Origin: a bacterium
GTDB taxonomy: Bacteria > Patescibacteriota > Saccharimonadia > Saccharimonadales > Saccharimonadaceae
Reading direction: 5' to 3'
DNA length: 64,000 bases
NCBI GenBank assembly: GCA_030427525.1
Contig: JAUIBD010000001.1
Span: 137,767 to 201,766 of the forward strand
The notes below the pieces were generated by a model. The model did no database searches. It worked only from the letters and a program-made list of their open reading frames with translations, and was not told the DNA's origin. Numbering within the stretch: the stretch's first letter is position 1; each line of letters opens with the position of its first letter. The position numbers and the translations under genes were made by a program. Positions 8,884 through 18,284 of this stretch are shown here, piece after piece.

Positions 8884-9485
8884 TTAGCCTGGAACAGGCG
8901 AATCTTCAAAAACATAACACGTACCAGCACTACAAAGCCGTGAATATATATAAAAACTATAGCCGCTACTAGGATTGCTTGGGGAATTAGCCATAGACTG
9001 AATGTCGACAGAGATAGTATATATAGAAGTAGCGGAATAACATATCTTATTGCCATTGTCGCTAGTAAATAAGTGCCTGCTACTGCTGCAAAACGGGCAG
9101 CGACTCTGGTAAGTGTTTCTCTGATCATCGGTGAACTATTATAAGGAGATGTCCGAATCACATCCCTAAATCGTATAACTTCTTTTACAAATTTAATTAC
9201 GAATTCTCCAAATGTATATACTATCAGGCCAATAACCGCCCAAAAAATAAATAACGACGAATCAGCGGCAAATTTACTTTGGTTTATATTGTCTTGAATA
9301 TTGGCGTACGTTGCGCGAACAGCAGACGGGTGATCTTTTTCATAAGAAATATACGACGTGAAAGCAGCGTCACTGTAGATATTGGGTATAAGTAGCATGC
9401 CTGTAATAAATAATGCTAGTAAACCGCCCAATAGATACTCGATACTAGAGAAGCCAAAGATACTGTTTGTGTTTGTACTGTTCAC
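8880..9485 (-). CDS. Membrane protein of unknown function (four helices)
   Basis: 201 aa with hydrophobic helices near residues 15-35, 75-100, 135-155 and 160-190. A predicted extracytoplasmic loop (SYISYEKDHPSAVRATYANIQ) joins the first two. No known family is recognised. The start is GTG, 7 nt after TATACT (9493-9498), so the mRNA is probably leaderless. It is convergent with the GT-C-like gene. Confidence 0.6.
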   Translation of the reverse strand: MNSTNTNSIFGFSSIEYLLGGLLALFITGMLLIPNIYSDAAFTSYISYEKDHPSAVRATYANIQDNINQSKFAADSSLFIFWAVIGLIVYTFGEFVIKFVKEVIRFRDVIRTSPYNSSPMIRETLTRVAARFAAVAGTYLLATMAIRYVIPLLLYILSLSTFSLWLIPQAILVAAIVFIYIHGFVVLVRVMFLKIRLFQAN

Positions 9486-9536
9486 GCTCTGTAGTATACC
9501 ATCGTCGAGCTAATAAGCTATCTACTCTGATACTAT

Positions 9537-11315
9537 TTAGTCACGTTTTAACATCACCGTAAATGCTTCGGATGGAATATCAACTTTGCCAAAGCGCTTC
9601 ATACGCTTTTTACCTTTTGCCTGTTTGGCAAGTACTTTCTTTTTGCGGGATACATCGCCGCCATACAGGCCGGTTGTTACGTCTTTACGATATGCCGAAA
9701 TGTCTTCACGTGCGATAAACTTGCCTCCAATGGCTGCCTGTAAGCTCACTTGAAAGCTTTGACGTGGTACAACATCTTTCAGCTTTTTCACTACTTCCCT
9801 GCCCAGGCTTTGTGATTCTGTCCGATGCGCCATGACTGAAAGTGCATCCACCATCTCGCCACCAACATAAAAATCCACGCGCACCAAATCTTCTGCATGG
9901 TAGCCTGCTAGTTCGTAGTTGAAACTACCGTAGCCACTAGTAACGCTTTTTAACTGATCGTAAAAATCTGTCAGCAGGTTCGCTAATGGCGCTTCAAATG
10001 AAATCAATGCCCGCTCGTCAATATAACTCAAGTTCTTTTGCTTACCTCGCTTTGATACGATTAGCTGAATAACTGAGCCAATGTAATCTGATGGTACAAC
10101 AATTTCGCCATCAATCCATGGTTCACGAATTTCATTAATCTTCGTGACAGGTGGTAAGTCTGCAGCAGATTTTATATCAATTTCTTCCCCTGTTGTCATA
10201 GTAATCTGATAGTCAGTGCTTGGATTTGTGACGACAAGGTCTAGGTTGTACTCACGTTCAAGCCGCTCGCGAATAATGTCCATGTGCAGCAAACCAAGGA
10301 ACCCTATTCGTACACCAAATCCCAAGACTGGTGAGTTCTCTGGTTCAAACTGCAAGGCAGAGTCACTGAGAGATAGCTTCTCTATAGCGTCTTTTAAATC
10401 ATTATAGTCTTCGTTTGAAACAGGGAAGAAACCGGCGTAAACAAAGGGTTGCACATTTTTATAGCCAGGAAGCGCTTCACTTGCGTGAGCTCGTTTTACC
10501 GTTACTGTATCACCAACTTTGGCATCACGCGTTGTTTTTAGGTTGGTAACAATATAACCAATTTCACCCGTAGCAATTTCACTTTCTGGTTTCATCGTAG
10601 GCGAGAGCGCGCCAACTTCTAGCGCTAGTCCATGTGCTCCTGTTGCCAGCATCTCTATAGTGTCACCTTTTTTAATGTTGCCGTCTACCACCCTCGTATA
10701 CAAAATCACACCTCGATAATCATCGTAGTAACTATCGAATATCAATGACCGTGCCGGTTTTGCGGTGTCGCCCGTCGGTGGCAAAATACGCTCGATAACT
10801 GCGTCAAGTACGTCTGGCACACCCTCGCCTGTTTTCGCGGAAATTTTTAATATATCCTCTTCCTTACAGCCAAGCAAGTTGATTACCTGTGCACTAACAC
10901 GCGGTACATCAGCCGCCGGAAGATCTACTTTATTAAGCACCGGAATAATTTCTAAGTCCGCCGCTAGTGCCAAATATACATTAGCAAGTGTCTGCGCTTG
11001 AATTCCCTGGCTTGCATCAACAACCAGCACGGCACCTTCACATGCTTCCAAACTGCGGCTTACTTCATAGCTAAAATCGACATGGCCTGGTGTGTCAATC
11101 AGGTTTAAGTCATGATCTTTATAGTTCATTCGTACTGGAGCAAGTTTAATGGTGATGCCCTTTTCTCGCTCTAGCTCCATGCTATCCAGCAGCTGACTTT
11201 TCATGTCACGTTTTTGTACTGTGTCGGTCAATTCAAGCATTCGATCAGCGAGCGTAGATTTGCCGTGATCGATATGAGCAATAATACAAAAATTTCGTAT
11301 GTGTTCTTGGTCCAT
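9537..11315 (-). CDS. lepA: Elongation factor 4 (LepA)
   Basis: Ribosomal back-translocase/GTPase. At 592 aa it is full length. G motifs: AHIDHGKST (residues 13-21), LIDTPGHVDFSYEV and VLNKVDLP. The C-terminal LepA-specific domain is present (GALSVMAHRTES, then RQSFQVSLQAAIGGKFIAREDISAYRKDV), ending in the basic KAKGKKRMKRFG region. A TATAAT box lies 12 nt before the ATG, giving at most a very short leader. Confidence 0.98.
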   Translation of the reverse strand: MDQEHIRNFCIIAHIDHGKSTLADRMLELTDTVQKRDMKSQLLDSMELEREKGITIKLAPVRMNYKDHDLNLIDTPGHVDFSYEVSRSLEACEGAVLVVDASQGIQAQTLANVYLALAADLEIIPVLNKVDLPAADVPRVSAQVINLLGCKEEDILKISAKTGEGVPDVLDAVIERILPPTGDTAKPARSLIFDSYYDDYRGVILYTRVVDGNIKKGDTIEMLATGAHGLALEVGALSPTMKPESEIATGEIGYIVTNLKTTRDAKVGDTVTVKRAHASEALPGYKNVQPFVYAGFFPVSNEDYNDLKDAIEKLSLSDSALQFEPENSPVLGFGVRIGFLGLLHMDIIRERLEREYNLDLVVTNPSTDYQITMTTGEEIDIKSAADLPPVTKINEIREPWIDGEIVVPSDYIGSVIQLIVSKRGKQKNLSYIDERALISFEAPLANLLTDFYDQLKSVTSGYGSFNYELAGYHAEDLVRVDFYVGGEMVDALSVMAHRTESQSLGREVVKKLKDVVPRQSFQVSLQAAIGGKFIAREDISAYRKDVTTGLYGGDVSRKKKVLAKQAKGKKRMKRFGKVDIPSEAFTVMLKRD

Positions 11316-11340
11316 ATATCAGGGGTAATTATAGCATTTT

Positions 11341-12981
11341 TTAGCTTGTTCTGCGAGCCATGCGTTGCCACATGCGCTTCAGTGCTAGCAATAACGGCTC
11401 AGGCTCTGACAGACGAAAGAGCTTGCTAATGCCTACGTACACAGCGAAGCTGGTACCAACAATAATGACGAATTTTGGAAAAGAAAAGTAGAAACTACTA
11501 AAGTCACCTGCCTGCAGTGGTAGCAAGCTTACCATCATGTAGTTAACTATAGACATAATACCTGCGGCGCTCGCCATGCGTCCAACTGCATGCCAGAAAG
11601 ATGAAGTAAACAAGCCTTTGATACGTGTATTCATAATAACTAGGAGTATGATGACTTCGACAATTGCCATGATTGACTGTGCGAATGCTAATCCGTACGC
11701 TCCCATCTTGAGTGATTGCGTGAACCAAACTGCAAGTGCAATATTTAGACCGATTGCAAAAATAGAAACGTACATTGGCGTTCGCGTATCTTGCTGGGCA
11801 TAAAAACTTCGCGCCGCGATGTAGTAGATTGAGCGTGCTAATATTGCTGGTACCAAAACGCTTAGTAACCCTGCGATGAGAATATTACCACCCGGCTTAA
11901 TAAAGTTTACTACGTAGCCACGCGTGAAGAAGGTAATTAACGCCACGGGAAGTGCCAGCCAAATAATCACCCGAAGTACAGCTTGTAATTCCTGACGAAA
12001 TAGCGAAACCTTACCTTCGCTCAGCCGCTCGGTAAGCTGTGGAAATGCTGCCGTAGAAATAGCTACACCGATCAGATTAATCGGTGCGAGGTGTAGCATA
12101 GTCGCCTGGTTGAACGCACGCACTGTACCAGGCGCCATGCGTGATGCTAGATTGTTTTCGACCATTGCCACAATGTAGTCCATGCCTTGGTCGAGCGAAC
12201 GCGCAGGCAGCAAGCCAAGTACTTTACGAAAGCCTTTGTTCTTCCAGTAGATTTTAAAGTTATAATCAAATCCAAGCCCAATCAACCCTAAGCAGCTCAC
12301 AAGTAATTGCATTATCGAACCCAGCACAACGCCCAGCGCGACACCCATGATTCCGCCTTCAAACACTTGCACGCCAAAAATGGTAATACCGTTTGTGAAG
12401 TACAAGATACCTATGATAATACCTATGTTATAAATGGTCGGCGCTAACGCATAAAAAGTAAAACGCCCCGCCGCTTGTTGCATACTTGCTACCACCGTGG
12501 CAATGGCGAACAAGAATGGATTTATAGCAATCACCCGCATCATGCTCACTGAAAGCCCCATGGCTGTTTCGCTATTAGCAAAACCCGGAGCAACAATATA
12601 GCGAATAATGGGCTCAGCAAAAATAATAATTAATACGCTTGCGATGAGAGTTGCCAGCGCCATAAAGTTCACCATACTGGTAGAAAGCTCCCAGGCAGAT
12701 TTTTTATTGCCACCAGCCAGGCGCTGATTAAATACCGGTATAAACGTGACGCTTAGCGCGCCTGATACCAGAATAAAGAACATGAAGTCGGGAATGGTAA
12801 ACGCCGTGGTGTAGGCATCAAGCCCAACTTTATACGTATCGAAGTACGTAGCATTTAGTAGACGTTCGCGAAGGAACCCGAATAGCATACCTATTAGTGA
12901 AGAACTCGCTAATAGAACAGCAGCAAATTGAACAGTCAGCTTTGTGTTTGCTCGAGATACAACGCTCTGGACTCGCCCCAT
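11341..12981 (-). CDS. murJ: Lipid II flippase MurJ (MviN family)
   Basis: Moves lipid II across the membrane for peptidoglycan synthesis. 546 aa with 13-14 predicted helices and MurJ-type features: LLASSSLIGMLFGFLRERLL near the N-terminus, the conserved Arg-rich start of TM2-3, APGF, and ISTAAFPQLTERLSEG in the middle. The final cytoplasmic tail is basic (KRMWQRMARRTS). It follows ftsH by 9 nt on the same strand, so the two are probably co-transcribed. Confidence 0.93.
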   Translation of the reverse strand: MGRVQSVVSRANTKLTVQFAAVLLASSSLIGMLFGFLRERLLNATYFDTYKVGLDAYTTAFTIPDFMFFILVSGALSVTFIPVFNQRLAGGNKKSAWELSTSMVNFMALATLIASVLIIIFAEPIIRYIVAPGFANSETAMGLSVSMMRVIAINPFLFAIATVVASMQQAAGRFTFYALAPTIYNIGIIIGILYFTNGITIFGVQVFEGGIMGVALGVVLGSIMQLLVSCLGLIGLGFDYNFKIYWKNKGFRKVLGLLPARSLDQGMDYIVAMVENNLASRMAPGTVRAFNQATMLHLAPINLIGVAISTAAFPQLTERLSEGKVSLFRQELQAVLRVIIWLALPVALITFFTRGYVVNFIKPGGNILIAGLLSVLVPAILARSIYYIAARSFYAQQDTRTPMYVSIFAIGLNIALAVWFTQSLKMGAYGLAFAQSIMAIVEVIILLVIMNTRIKGLFTSSFWHAVGRMASAAGIMSIVNYMMVSLLPLQAGDFSSFYFSFPKFVIIVGTSFAVYVGISKLFRLSEPEPLLLALKRMWQRMARRTS

Positions 12982-12990
12982 ATGCGTTGC

Positions 12991-14859
12991 CTATGCGTGC
13001 AGCATAGCCTCTTTGGGTAGTTTAGTATCGTGTAGCAATTGTTCGACCACTTCCTCTTCGATAGTTTCTTCTTTTAAGAGTGCTCCTGCCAATTTTTCAA
13101 GACCAGCCATATTGGCACGAATAACCACCTCAGCGCGCCGCGCGGCTTCTTTGATTAGTAGTTCAACTTCACTATCGATTTGCTTAGCGGTATCATCGCT
13201 ATATGGTCGCTCGTGTGTGATTTTGTCGAACACCATACCGCCATTGTCTTCATGAAATACCTGATCTCGTAGAGCCTTACCCATACCCTGCTCTATCACC
13301 ATATCGCGAGCGATTTCGGTAGCCTTACGCAAATCATTACCAGCACCAGTTGTAATACCATCGTCGCCGTATTTAATTTTTTCAGCGATTCGACCACCCA
13401 TGGCGCGAGCCAAGATGTCTTTGAATTCAAAAACATTGGTATAGCTTTTGTCTTCGGGTGGCAAGAACCAAGTTACTCCACCCGTACCGCCACGTGGAAT
13501 GATAGTCACTTTATGTACTGGGTCCGAATCTGGTAACACATGACCAACAATCGCGTGACCAGCCTCGTGATAGGCAGTTAGTTCTTTTTCTCTGTCATTC
13601 ATTACTTTGGCTTTTCGTTCTGGGCCAATGGCAACTTTTTCAAATGCCTCTGTAATGTCTGCGTTCGTGATTTTTTTGGCATTTCGGCGAGCGGTAATAA
13701 TGGCAGCTTCGTTTGCAATATTGGCAAGATCCGCGCCACTACTGCCTGCAGTCTTTGCCGCAAGCTTATCTAGGTTTACGTTTGCTTCAGTTGGCTTGTT
13801 TTTAAAGTGAACCTTCAAAATTGCTTCGCGATCTTTACGCTCTGGTAACATAATGTTGGTTCGGCGATCAAAGCGACCAGGCCGCAGTAGGGCAGGGTCT
13901 AACACGTCTGCTCGGTTGGTCGCAGCTAGCACTATGACATTTGTGCCTGTCTCGAATCCATCCATTTCAACCAAAATTTGGTTCAGGGTTTGTTCACGTT
14001 CGTCATGACCGCCGCCCATTCCACTACCACGCTTACGACCAACAGCATCGATTTCATCAATGAATATAATTGCCGGGGCGTTTTTCTTTGCCTTGGCGAA
14101 CAAGTCGCGTACTCGGCTCGCACCCACACCTACAAACATCTCGACAAATTCCGAACCAGAAATACTAAAGAATGGAACGTTGGCTTCACCAGCAACAGCA
14201 CGAGCTAGCATAGTTTTACCTGTACCTGGGTGACCTACTAGCAGCACGCCCTTTGGAATCTTGGCACCAAGTTGTTGGTATTTTTTTGGGTGCTTTAGAA
14301 AGTCAACAACTTCTTCTAGGTCTTGCTTGGCAGAATCATTACCCGCTATATCGGCAAACGTGACACGTTCTTTATCGATGCCATATAGTTTTGCTTTGCT
14401 TTTACCAAAGCCCATAGCTTGGTTATTTTGTCCCTGTGCTTGGCGCATCATAAATATGAACAATCCACCAATCAACAGCACTGGTAGGAAAATACTCGCA
14501 ATGGTCCAAATTGCATCACTTGTACCAGATGGCTGCACATATTCAACCTCTGTTTTAGCATCTTTGTCCAAACCCTGTTCATACAGCGTTCCACTACTGT
14601 CTTTCACTGTTTTCTCGGTTGGCTTGTCGTTACCTTTTACTGTAACTTTTACGTTATCGCCTTCCACTTGCAACTTGCTAATCTCGCCGTCATTAGCACG
14701 GTTAATAACACTCGACAAGCTTACATCTTTTAGTTTTTCCTGTGGCGATAGTATTGCTACTATACCGAGTGTTGTTGCAGCTAGCAGTACCCAAAACAAT
14801 GTCAATCGAATTATGTTGCCAGGTCCGCCGCCTTTTGGTGGTTTTTTCATTGTTGCCAT
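12991..14859 (-). CDS. ftsH: ATP-dependent zinc metalloprotease FtsH
   Basis: Membrane-anchored AAA+ protease. It has two transmembrane helices (about 15-37 and 118-138) bracketing an extracytoplasmic domain, then Walker A GHPGTGKT (209-216), Walker [12 protein letters not shown], the SRH region [21 protein letters not shown] in outline, and the zinc site HEAGH (431-435). 622 aa, normal length. In-frame ATGs occur at 14859 and 14850; the first is used here. It precedes murJ. Confidence 0.98.
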   Translation of the reverse strand: MATMKKPPKGGGPGNIIRLTLFWVLLAATTLGIVAILSPQEKLKDVSLSSVINRANDGEISKLQVEGDNVKVTVKGNDKPTEKTVKDSSGTLYEQGLDKDAKTEVEYVQPSGTSDAIWTIASIFLPVLLIGGLFIFMMRQAQGQNNQAMGFGKSKAKLYGIDKERVTFADIAGNDSAKQDLEEVVDFLKHPKKYQQLGAKIPKGVLLVGHPGTGKTMLARAVAGEANVPFFSISGSEFVEMFVGVGASRVRDLFAKAKKNAPAIIFIDEIDAVGRKRGSGMGGGHDEREQTLNQILVEMDGFETGTNVIVLAATNRADVLDPALLRPGRFDRRTNIMLPERKDREAILKVHFKNKPTEANVNLDKLAAKTAGSSGADLANIANEAAIITARRNAKKITNADITEAFEKVAIGPERKAKVMNDREKELTAYHEAGHAIVGHVLPDSDPVHKVTIIPRGGTGGVTWFLPPEDKSYTNVFEFKDILARAMGGRIAEKIKYGDDGITTGAGNDLRKATEIARDMVIEQGMGKALRDQVFHEDNGGMVFDKITHERPYSDDTAKQIDSEVELLIKEAARRAEVVIRANMAGLEKLAGALLKEETIEEEVVEQLLHDTKLPKEAMLHA

Positions 14860-14940
14860 GCGTTATCTATGTCCGTCCTTCCTGAGGGATCATTCTGAAG
14901 AGAAGTTTAATTGTCTCACTACTTATAATAATAGCAGTTT

Positions 14941-15780
14941 TTACCCTGTTTTGACAACGAATTCTCTTTGTGAAAATTCAAGTTTCACGCCAGCCCCAGC
15001 TTCGAATACACCACCTGGCTTCATGGTTTTTATTGCATGTATTGCTCGTTTCCGCTGTGGTCTAGTAAGGCTTGCACCCTTGCTCTCTAGCACGGATTGC
15101 AATAACTCGCTTGCTACGCTTTCGTCGATGTTAGAGAAAAAGTATCTTGAAAGAATAGACTGATGGCTGATCATTTCATCCAGCTCTGTATTTATTTTGC
15201 GACGAAGCTCAAGTTGATCTTGCCATAGCCATCTCAATCGTACCTTGTTGGCTGCGGGTAAGTCATGCTTAATCTTGCAACGCAAACGATTCCGTAAGTA
15301 TTTTTTACTATAATTAGTTTCGTCTTGGATCCATTCGAGATTGTGTTCCAAGCCATAGTAATATAGCTGGTTTTTACTGGTAGACAGCAGGGGACGTACG
15401 ATATCTCCACTCATCACCGCCAGCCCGCGCCAGCCTGTTCCGCGCATAAGATTTATGGCGATGCTTTCAAGTGAGTCTTCAATGTGGTGCGCCGTCACTA
15501 GCTTCGCTCCATTTCTTTCCGCAACACCACGCAAAAATTTATACCGTCGTTCACGCGCCAACTCTTCACTTGCTGATTCTCCTAGTTCCTCGCGTTTGGT
15601 CTCAAACTTTAGCCTGTAACTGTTTGCTAATGCTTCCACAAATCTGGCGTCAGCATCGCTTTCTGGTCGAATACCATGGTCAAAATGGGCGACAATCAGT
15701 TCATCCTCACCTTTTTTTACTAGCATATCTAGTAATACCACCGAGTCCACCCCGCCACTGACTGCCACAATATATTTCAT
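14941..15780 (-). CDS. tilS: tRNA(Ile)-lysidine synthetase TilS, short form
   Basis: Modifies C34 of tRNA-Ile(CAU) to lysidine so that it reads AUA. The PP-loop SGGVDS is at residues 8-13, followed by VAHFDHGIRPES, LVTAHHIEDSLESIAINLMRGTG and ETNYSKKYLRNRLR, all typical of the TilS catalytic core. At 279 aa it lacks the C-terminal domain of longer enzymes. The ATG at 15780 overlaps the stop of the upstream 58-aa gene (TAATG), suggesting translational coupling. A candidate substrate tRNA lies at 26976. Confidence 0.92.
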   Translation of the reverse strand: MKYIVAVSGGVDSVVLLDMLVKKGEDELIVAHFDHGIRPESDADARFVEALANSYRLKFETKREELGESASEELARERRYKFLRGVAERNGAKLVTAHHIEDSLESIAINLMRGTGWRGLAVMSGDIVRPLLSTSKNQLYYYGLEHNLEWIQDETNYSKKYLRNRLRCKIKHDLPAANKVRLRWLWQDQLELRRKINTELDEMISHQSILSRYFFSNIDESVASELLQSVLESKGASLTRPQRKRAIHAIKTMKPGGVFEAGAGVKLEFSQREFVVKTG

Positions 15781-15956
15781 TACCACTCAAAACTTTTCGC
15801 AAGCCATGCCGCAAACCAAATACCGAAAAAGCCGCCTACCATACCGCCTAAAATACTCCAGCCACTCAGTAAATTGTTATCACCAAACAGCACCGGCACA
15901 TATGCGCCTACGGCTCCAAATATCGTGGCAAATAGTAGGATTACTGACTTATTCAT
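15780..15956 (-). CDS. Small two-helix membrane protein (58 aa)
   Basis: 58 aa beginning MNKSVILLFATIFGAVGAYV, with a second helix GGMVGGFFGIWFAAWLA and the end KSFEW. The Gly-rich helices are similar in style to small glycine-zipper membrane proteins, but no family is assigned. The ATG is 7 nt after the shared palindromic -10 box at 15964-15971, and the stop overlaps the tilS start. It is therefore the leaderless first gene of the tilS transcript. Confidence 0.75.
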   Translation of the reverse strand: MNKSVILLFATIFGAVGAYVPVLFGDNNLLSGWSILGGMVGGFFGIWFAAWLAKSFEW

Positions 15957-15963
15957 ACTATCC

Positions 15964-15971
15964 AGTATACT
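15964..15971. promoter_or_regulatory. Palindromic -10 box shared by two divergent leaderless genes
   Basis: AGTATACT reads TATACT on both strands. The plus-strand ATG (15978) starts 6 nt after its box and the minus-strand ATG (15956) 7 nt after. One 8-bp element can therefore serve the NUDIX gene and the small membrane protein/tilS operon, and only 21 bp separate the two start codons. Confidence 0.75.
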
Positions 15972-15977
15972 CGTACT

Positions 15978-16484
15978 ATGAATGAACGCTTGCAAGTTGT
16001 TGACGAAAACGACCAACCAGTTAGTATCGCCGCACGCGAAGAAGCGTGGGCAAACGGATTGATACTGCGCAGCGTACATATCGTCCTGCGTGATAAAGGT
16101 GGTAATTTTCTGTTACAAAAACGAAGTATGCATAAAAAGGAAAATCCTGGTAAGTTTACCTGGGCAGCCTCAGGCCACGTTGATGAGGGTGAAGACTATG
16201 AAACTGCTGCACTACGTGAGATGAAAGAAGAAATTGGCATAGCTACCTCGCTACGGTTCGTTGGCAAAGATCGTTTTACATTTGAGCATGATCCTACTCC
16301 ACTACAGTACTTTATTGCGGTGTTCACCGCAGAAATTACTCACGACACTACCCTTTCTTTAGACCCATCTGAAGTCAGTGACACAGTTTGGCTGAGCCCC
16401 AATGAATTGCGTGAAAGTGTTGCCACCAATCCTGGTAACTTCACGCTAAAAATGCGCACAACCTATGAAAAATTTTTCTCATAG
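15978..16484 (+). CDS. NUDIX hydrolase, IPP-isomerase-like subgroup
   Basis: 168 aa with a complete Nudix box, GHVDEGEDYETAALREMKEEIG in outline (G, E, REMKEEIG spaced correctly). The N-terminal MNERLQVVDENDQPVSIAARE and the LQKRSMHKKENPGKFTWAASGHV segment resemble type 1 isopentenyl-diphosphate isomerase and YfcD-like enzymes. The isomerase active-site Cys motif is not evident, so a diphosphate hydrolase is more likely. It is leaderless from the shared palindromic -10 box. The 3' end overlaps dinB by 6 nt, convergently. Confidence 0.8.
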   Translation: MNERLQVVDENDQPVSIAAREEAWANGLILRSVHIVLRDKGGNFLLQKRSMHKKENPGKFTWAASGHVDEGEDYETAALREMKEEIGIATSLRFVGKDRFTFEHDPTPLQYFIAVFTAEITHDTTLSLDPSEVSDTVWLSPNELRESVATNPGNFTLKMRTTYEKFFS

Positions 16485-17714
16485 ATACCTGGTACTACCA
16501 AACGGTATTTTTTGTTTTACATAATGCCCAGTGTTTAGCGTGTCGGCGCTGTGAATCGTACGCTCGCCGTAGCGTTTGTTAATGTCATCTATGGCATCGA
16601 CTACTTCATGTTCACGAACTAGCTCGTCACCAAATAAATGCAGCTGGTTTTCGCTTGCTTCACTAAGTTCATAACACGTTACGCCAATTTCTTTTGGATC
16701 ACTCGGGGCATTTGCAAACAGTTGCTTTGCAATACTGTAAATGGTTTGGTTGCTGAAGAACGGCACGCTAGCCATGTGCCTGCTATGCCAATAGCCCCGT
16801 GAATGACTGCGTGCATGCACGGCGACACCGCGCGCCACTAAGCCCTGTGAACGCACTTTGTAGCCTGTACTTTCGCACAAATTGTGTAGTCGCTGCAGCA
16901 CTTGCTCGTGCGTAAGATCAAATCGTTCTAGCACATACTGACGCCCGGCAGTTCGAATAGGAAAATCCCGTTTGTCGACTTCCCAGCCCCGCAGGCGCTG
17001 GTGCCACTCAAGCCCGCAAATACTTTTATAGACCATCTTGTGTAACGTAGCTGGGTCAGCATCGAGAAACTGTAGGGGAGTGTAAATACCGACTGCATTG
17101 AGCCGACGTTCCATACGCCCAGCAATCCCCGTAATATCAGTCAGTTCTAGGGTCGAAAATACCTCCCTAATATTTTGCGACGTTAAAACATCGAGTCCAT
17201 CTGGTTTATGCAGTCCTGCCGCCGTTTTGGCTAAAAACCGATTTGTAGCAATGCCTACATTGCAGCGCATTGCACATCCTACTTCGTCTTTGAGTCGCTG
17301 TTTTATTTCATACCCAATCTCCGCCAAATCCCGCCCTTGTAGCGCCTGCGTGCTTTCGCTAAAATCAATCACCCCTTCATCAATACTTTTCATGCGCACG
17401 TGCGCCGAATAATCATTCATAATATCAAGCAGCTTATGATACACGTACCTATATTTTGGCGGGTCGCTTTCAAGTCCGATTAATTCTGGGCACAGTTTCT
17501 TTGCGTCGCGAAACCGCATGCCAAGCTTTACACCCATTGCCTTAGCCTCATAGCTAGCAGTAATTATCATGGTGTGTTCCGTGCGACGATTCATAATGGC
17601 CACTGGCTTTCCCCGCAGCATTGGCCGGGCTTGCTGCTCTACCGTGGCAAAGCAACTGTTTAAGTCAATATGCATTACTAAAGGCAGGGAAGCGTTGTAT
17701 GAATTATTCAGCAT
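16479..17714 (-). CDS. dinB: Y-family DNA polymerase (DinB/Pol IV-like)
   Basis: Translesion polymerase, 411 aa. The first catalytic Asp is in VMHIDLNSCFATVEQQARP, and the second acidic pair is in MKSIDEGVIDF (SIDEG in place of the usual SIDEA). The palm motif CNVGIATNRFLAKTAAGLHKPDG and the helix-hairpin-helix LTDITGIAGRMERRLNAVGI are present, followed by the little-finger domain. The tail NQLHLFGDE resembles a beta-clamp-binding peptide (QLxLF). The start overlaps the upstream 88-aa gene by 11 nt, so it is the last gene of a three-gene operon. Confidence 0.93.
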   Translation of the reverse strand: MLNNSYNASLPLVMHIDLNSCFATVEQQARPMLRGKPVAIMNRRTEHTMIITASYEAKAMGVKLGMRFRDAKKLCPELIGLESDPPKYRYVYHKLLDIMNDYSAHVRMKSIDEGVIDFSESTQALQGRDLAEIGYEIKQRLKDEVGCAMRCNVGIATNRFLAKTAAGLHKPDGLDVLTSQNIREVFSTLELTDITGIAGRMERRLNAVGIYTPLQFLDADPATLHKMVYKSICGLEWHQRLRGWEVDKRDFPIRTAGRQYVLERFDLTHEQVLQRLHNLCESTGYKVRSQGLVARGVAVHARSHSRGYWHSRHMASVPFFSNQTIYSIAKQLFANAPSDPKEIGVTCYELSEASENQLHLFGDELVREHEVVDAIDDINKRYGERTIHSADTLNTGHYVKQKIPFGSTRYL

Positions 17715-17970
17715 GGTCAGCCTCTAACGTAAGACGCCACGTTAGGCGTTCACTATCGAATTCTAAACGATAGTCTGCCCCGCCGTCTGTCACATCGAAC
17801 ATGTGGACCATGCGTTTACCTTGTATAGTTGGATGGCGCAAGCCAATTTCAGTAATTGCGACTTCCCGTCCATTTGCTCGCCGAAATTTTACGGGCGTGC
17901 ACGGGTTTAGCCCGCCACCAAATGTGCACAACACTTGCACGCGCTCGTCTAACAATTGCTCATCGTTCAT
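17704..17970 (-). CDS. DinB-linked small protein (88 aa)
   Basis: Begins MNDEQLLDERVQVLCTF and contains FRRANGREVAITEIG, VHMFDVTDGGADYRLEFDSE and RLTWRLTLEADHAE, a small all-beta pattern. It is reminiscent of the DUF6504-type proteins encoded beside dinB in Actinobacteria, but that link is only a pattern-level inference. The ATG overlaps the stop of the upstream 46-aa gene (ATGA) and the 3' end overlaps dinB by 11 nt. This tight coupling suggests a role with the polymerase. Confidence 0.7.
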   Translation of the reverse strand: MNDEQLLDERVQVLCTFGGGLNPCTPVKFRRANGREVAITEIGLRHPTIQGKRMVHMFDVTDGGADYRLEFDSERLTWRLTLEADHAE

Positions 17971-18107
17971 TGTCCAGACTCCTGCCACAGTCTGCGCCGG
18001 CGTTCTAGTAAAAACTCTTCCATTCGCCGTTTGAGCAATGCGTCTATCCGCGTTGGTCGCGACTGGCTCTGCGGCGTCGCAATATATTCCATAGATTCAT
18101 CATTCAT
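17967..18107 (-). CDS. Short basic protein heading the dinB operon (46 aa)
   Basis: 46 codons: MNDESMEYIATPQSQ, then an Arg-rich helix (TRIDALLKRRMEEFLLERRRR) and WQESGQ. An AGAGG Shine-Dalgarno lies about 10 nt upstream. Its TGA overlaps the next ATG (ATGA). The helix is strongly charged and could bind DNA or a protein partner. No family is recognised. It lies 69 nt downstream (minus strand) of a conserved repeat element. Confidence 0.6.
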   Translation of the reverse strand: MNDESMEYIATPQSQSRPTRIDALLKRRMEEFLLERRRRLWQESGQ

Positions 18108-18176
18108 TTCAATATACCTCTTAGATTTATAAGAGAAACGTGTGTTTGAAATGTGTTGCCCGTTTGTATCTCGCCC

Positions 18177-18284
18177 GTTTCTTAGCGATTAGCCCGAAGA
18201 CAACGATGATTCCTGCTGCGAGGGACGCTTTTCCGCTCGAGCTGAGCAGATAGTGTGTATCGCGTGGATATAGTTTTATTATAG
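18177..18284 (-). repeat. Structured repeat element, copy 1
   Basis: It shares a 27-nt identical block (18177-18203) with copy 2 at 18915-19019, plus the same order of weaker blocks: ATGATTC, GAGG-ACG, TTTTCCGC, a hairpin, GATAGTGTGT and an A/T-rich promoter-like end. The hairpin here is CCGCTC/GAGCAG. On the minus strand a TATAAT box overlaps the maf stop codon, and the element points toward the dinB operon. It may be a structured leader or small RNA. Confidence 0.6.

Noticed and set aside
14261..15163. 300-aa frame on the plus strand over ftsH and tilS
   Set aside because: It runs antisense through two well-conserved genes and shows no recognisable domain.
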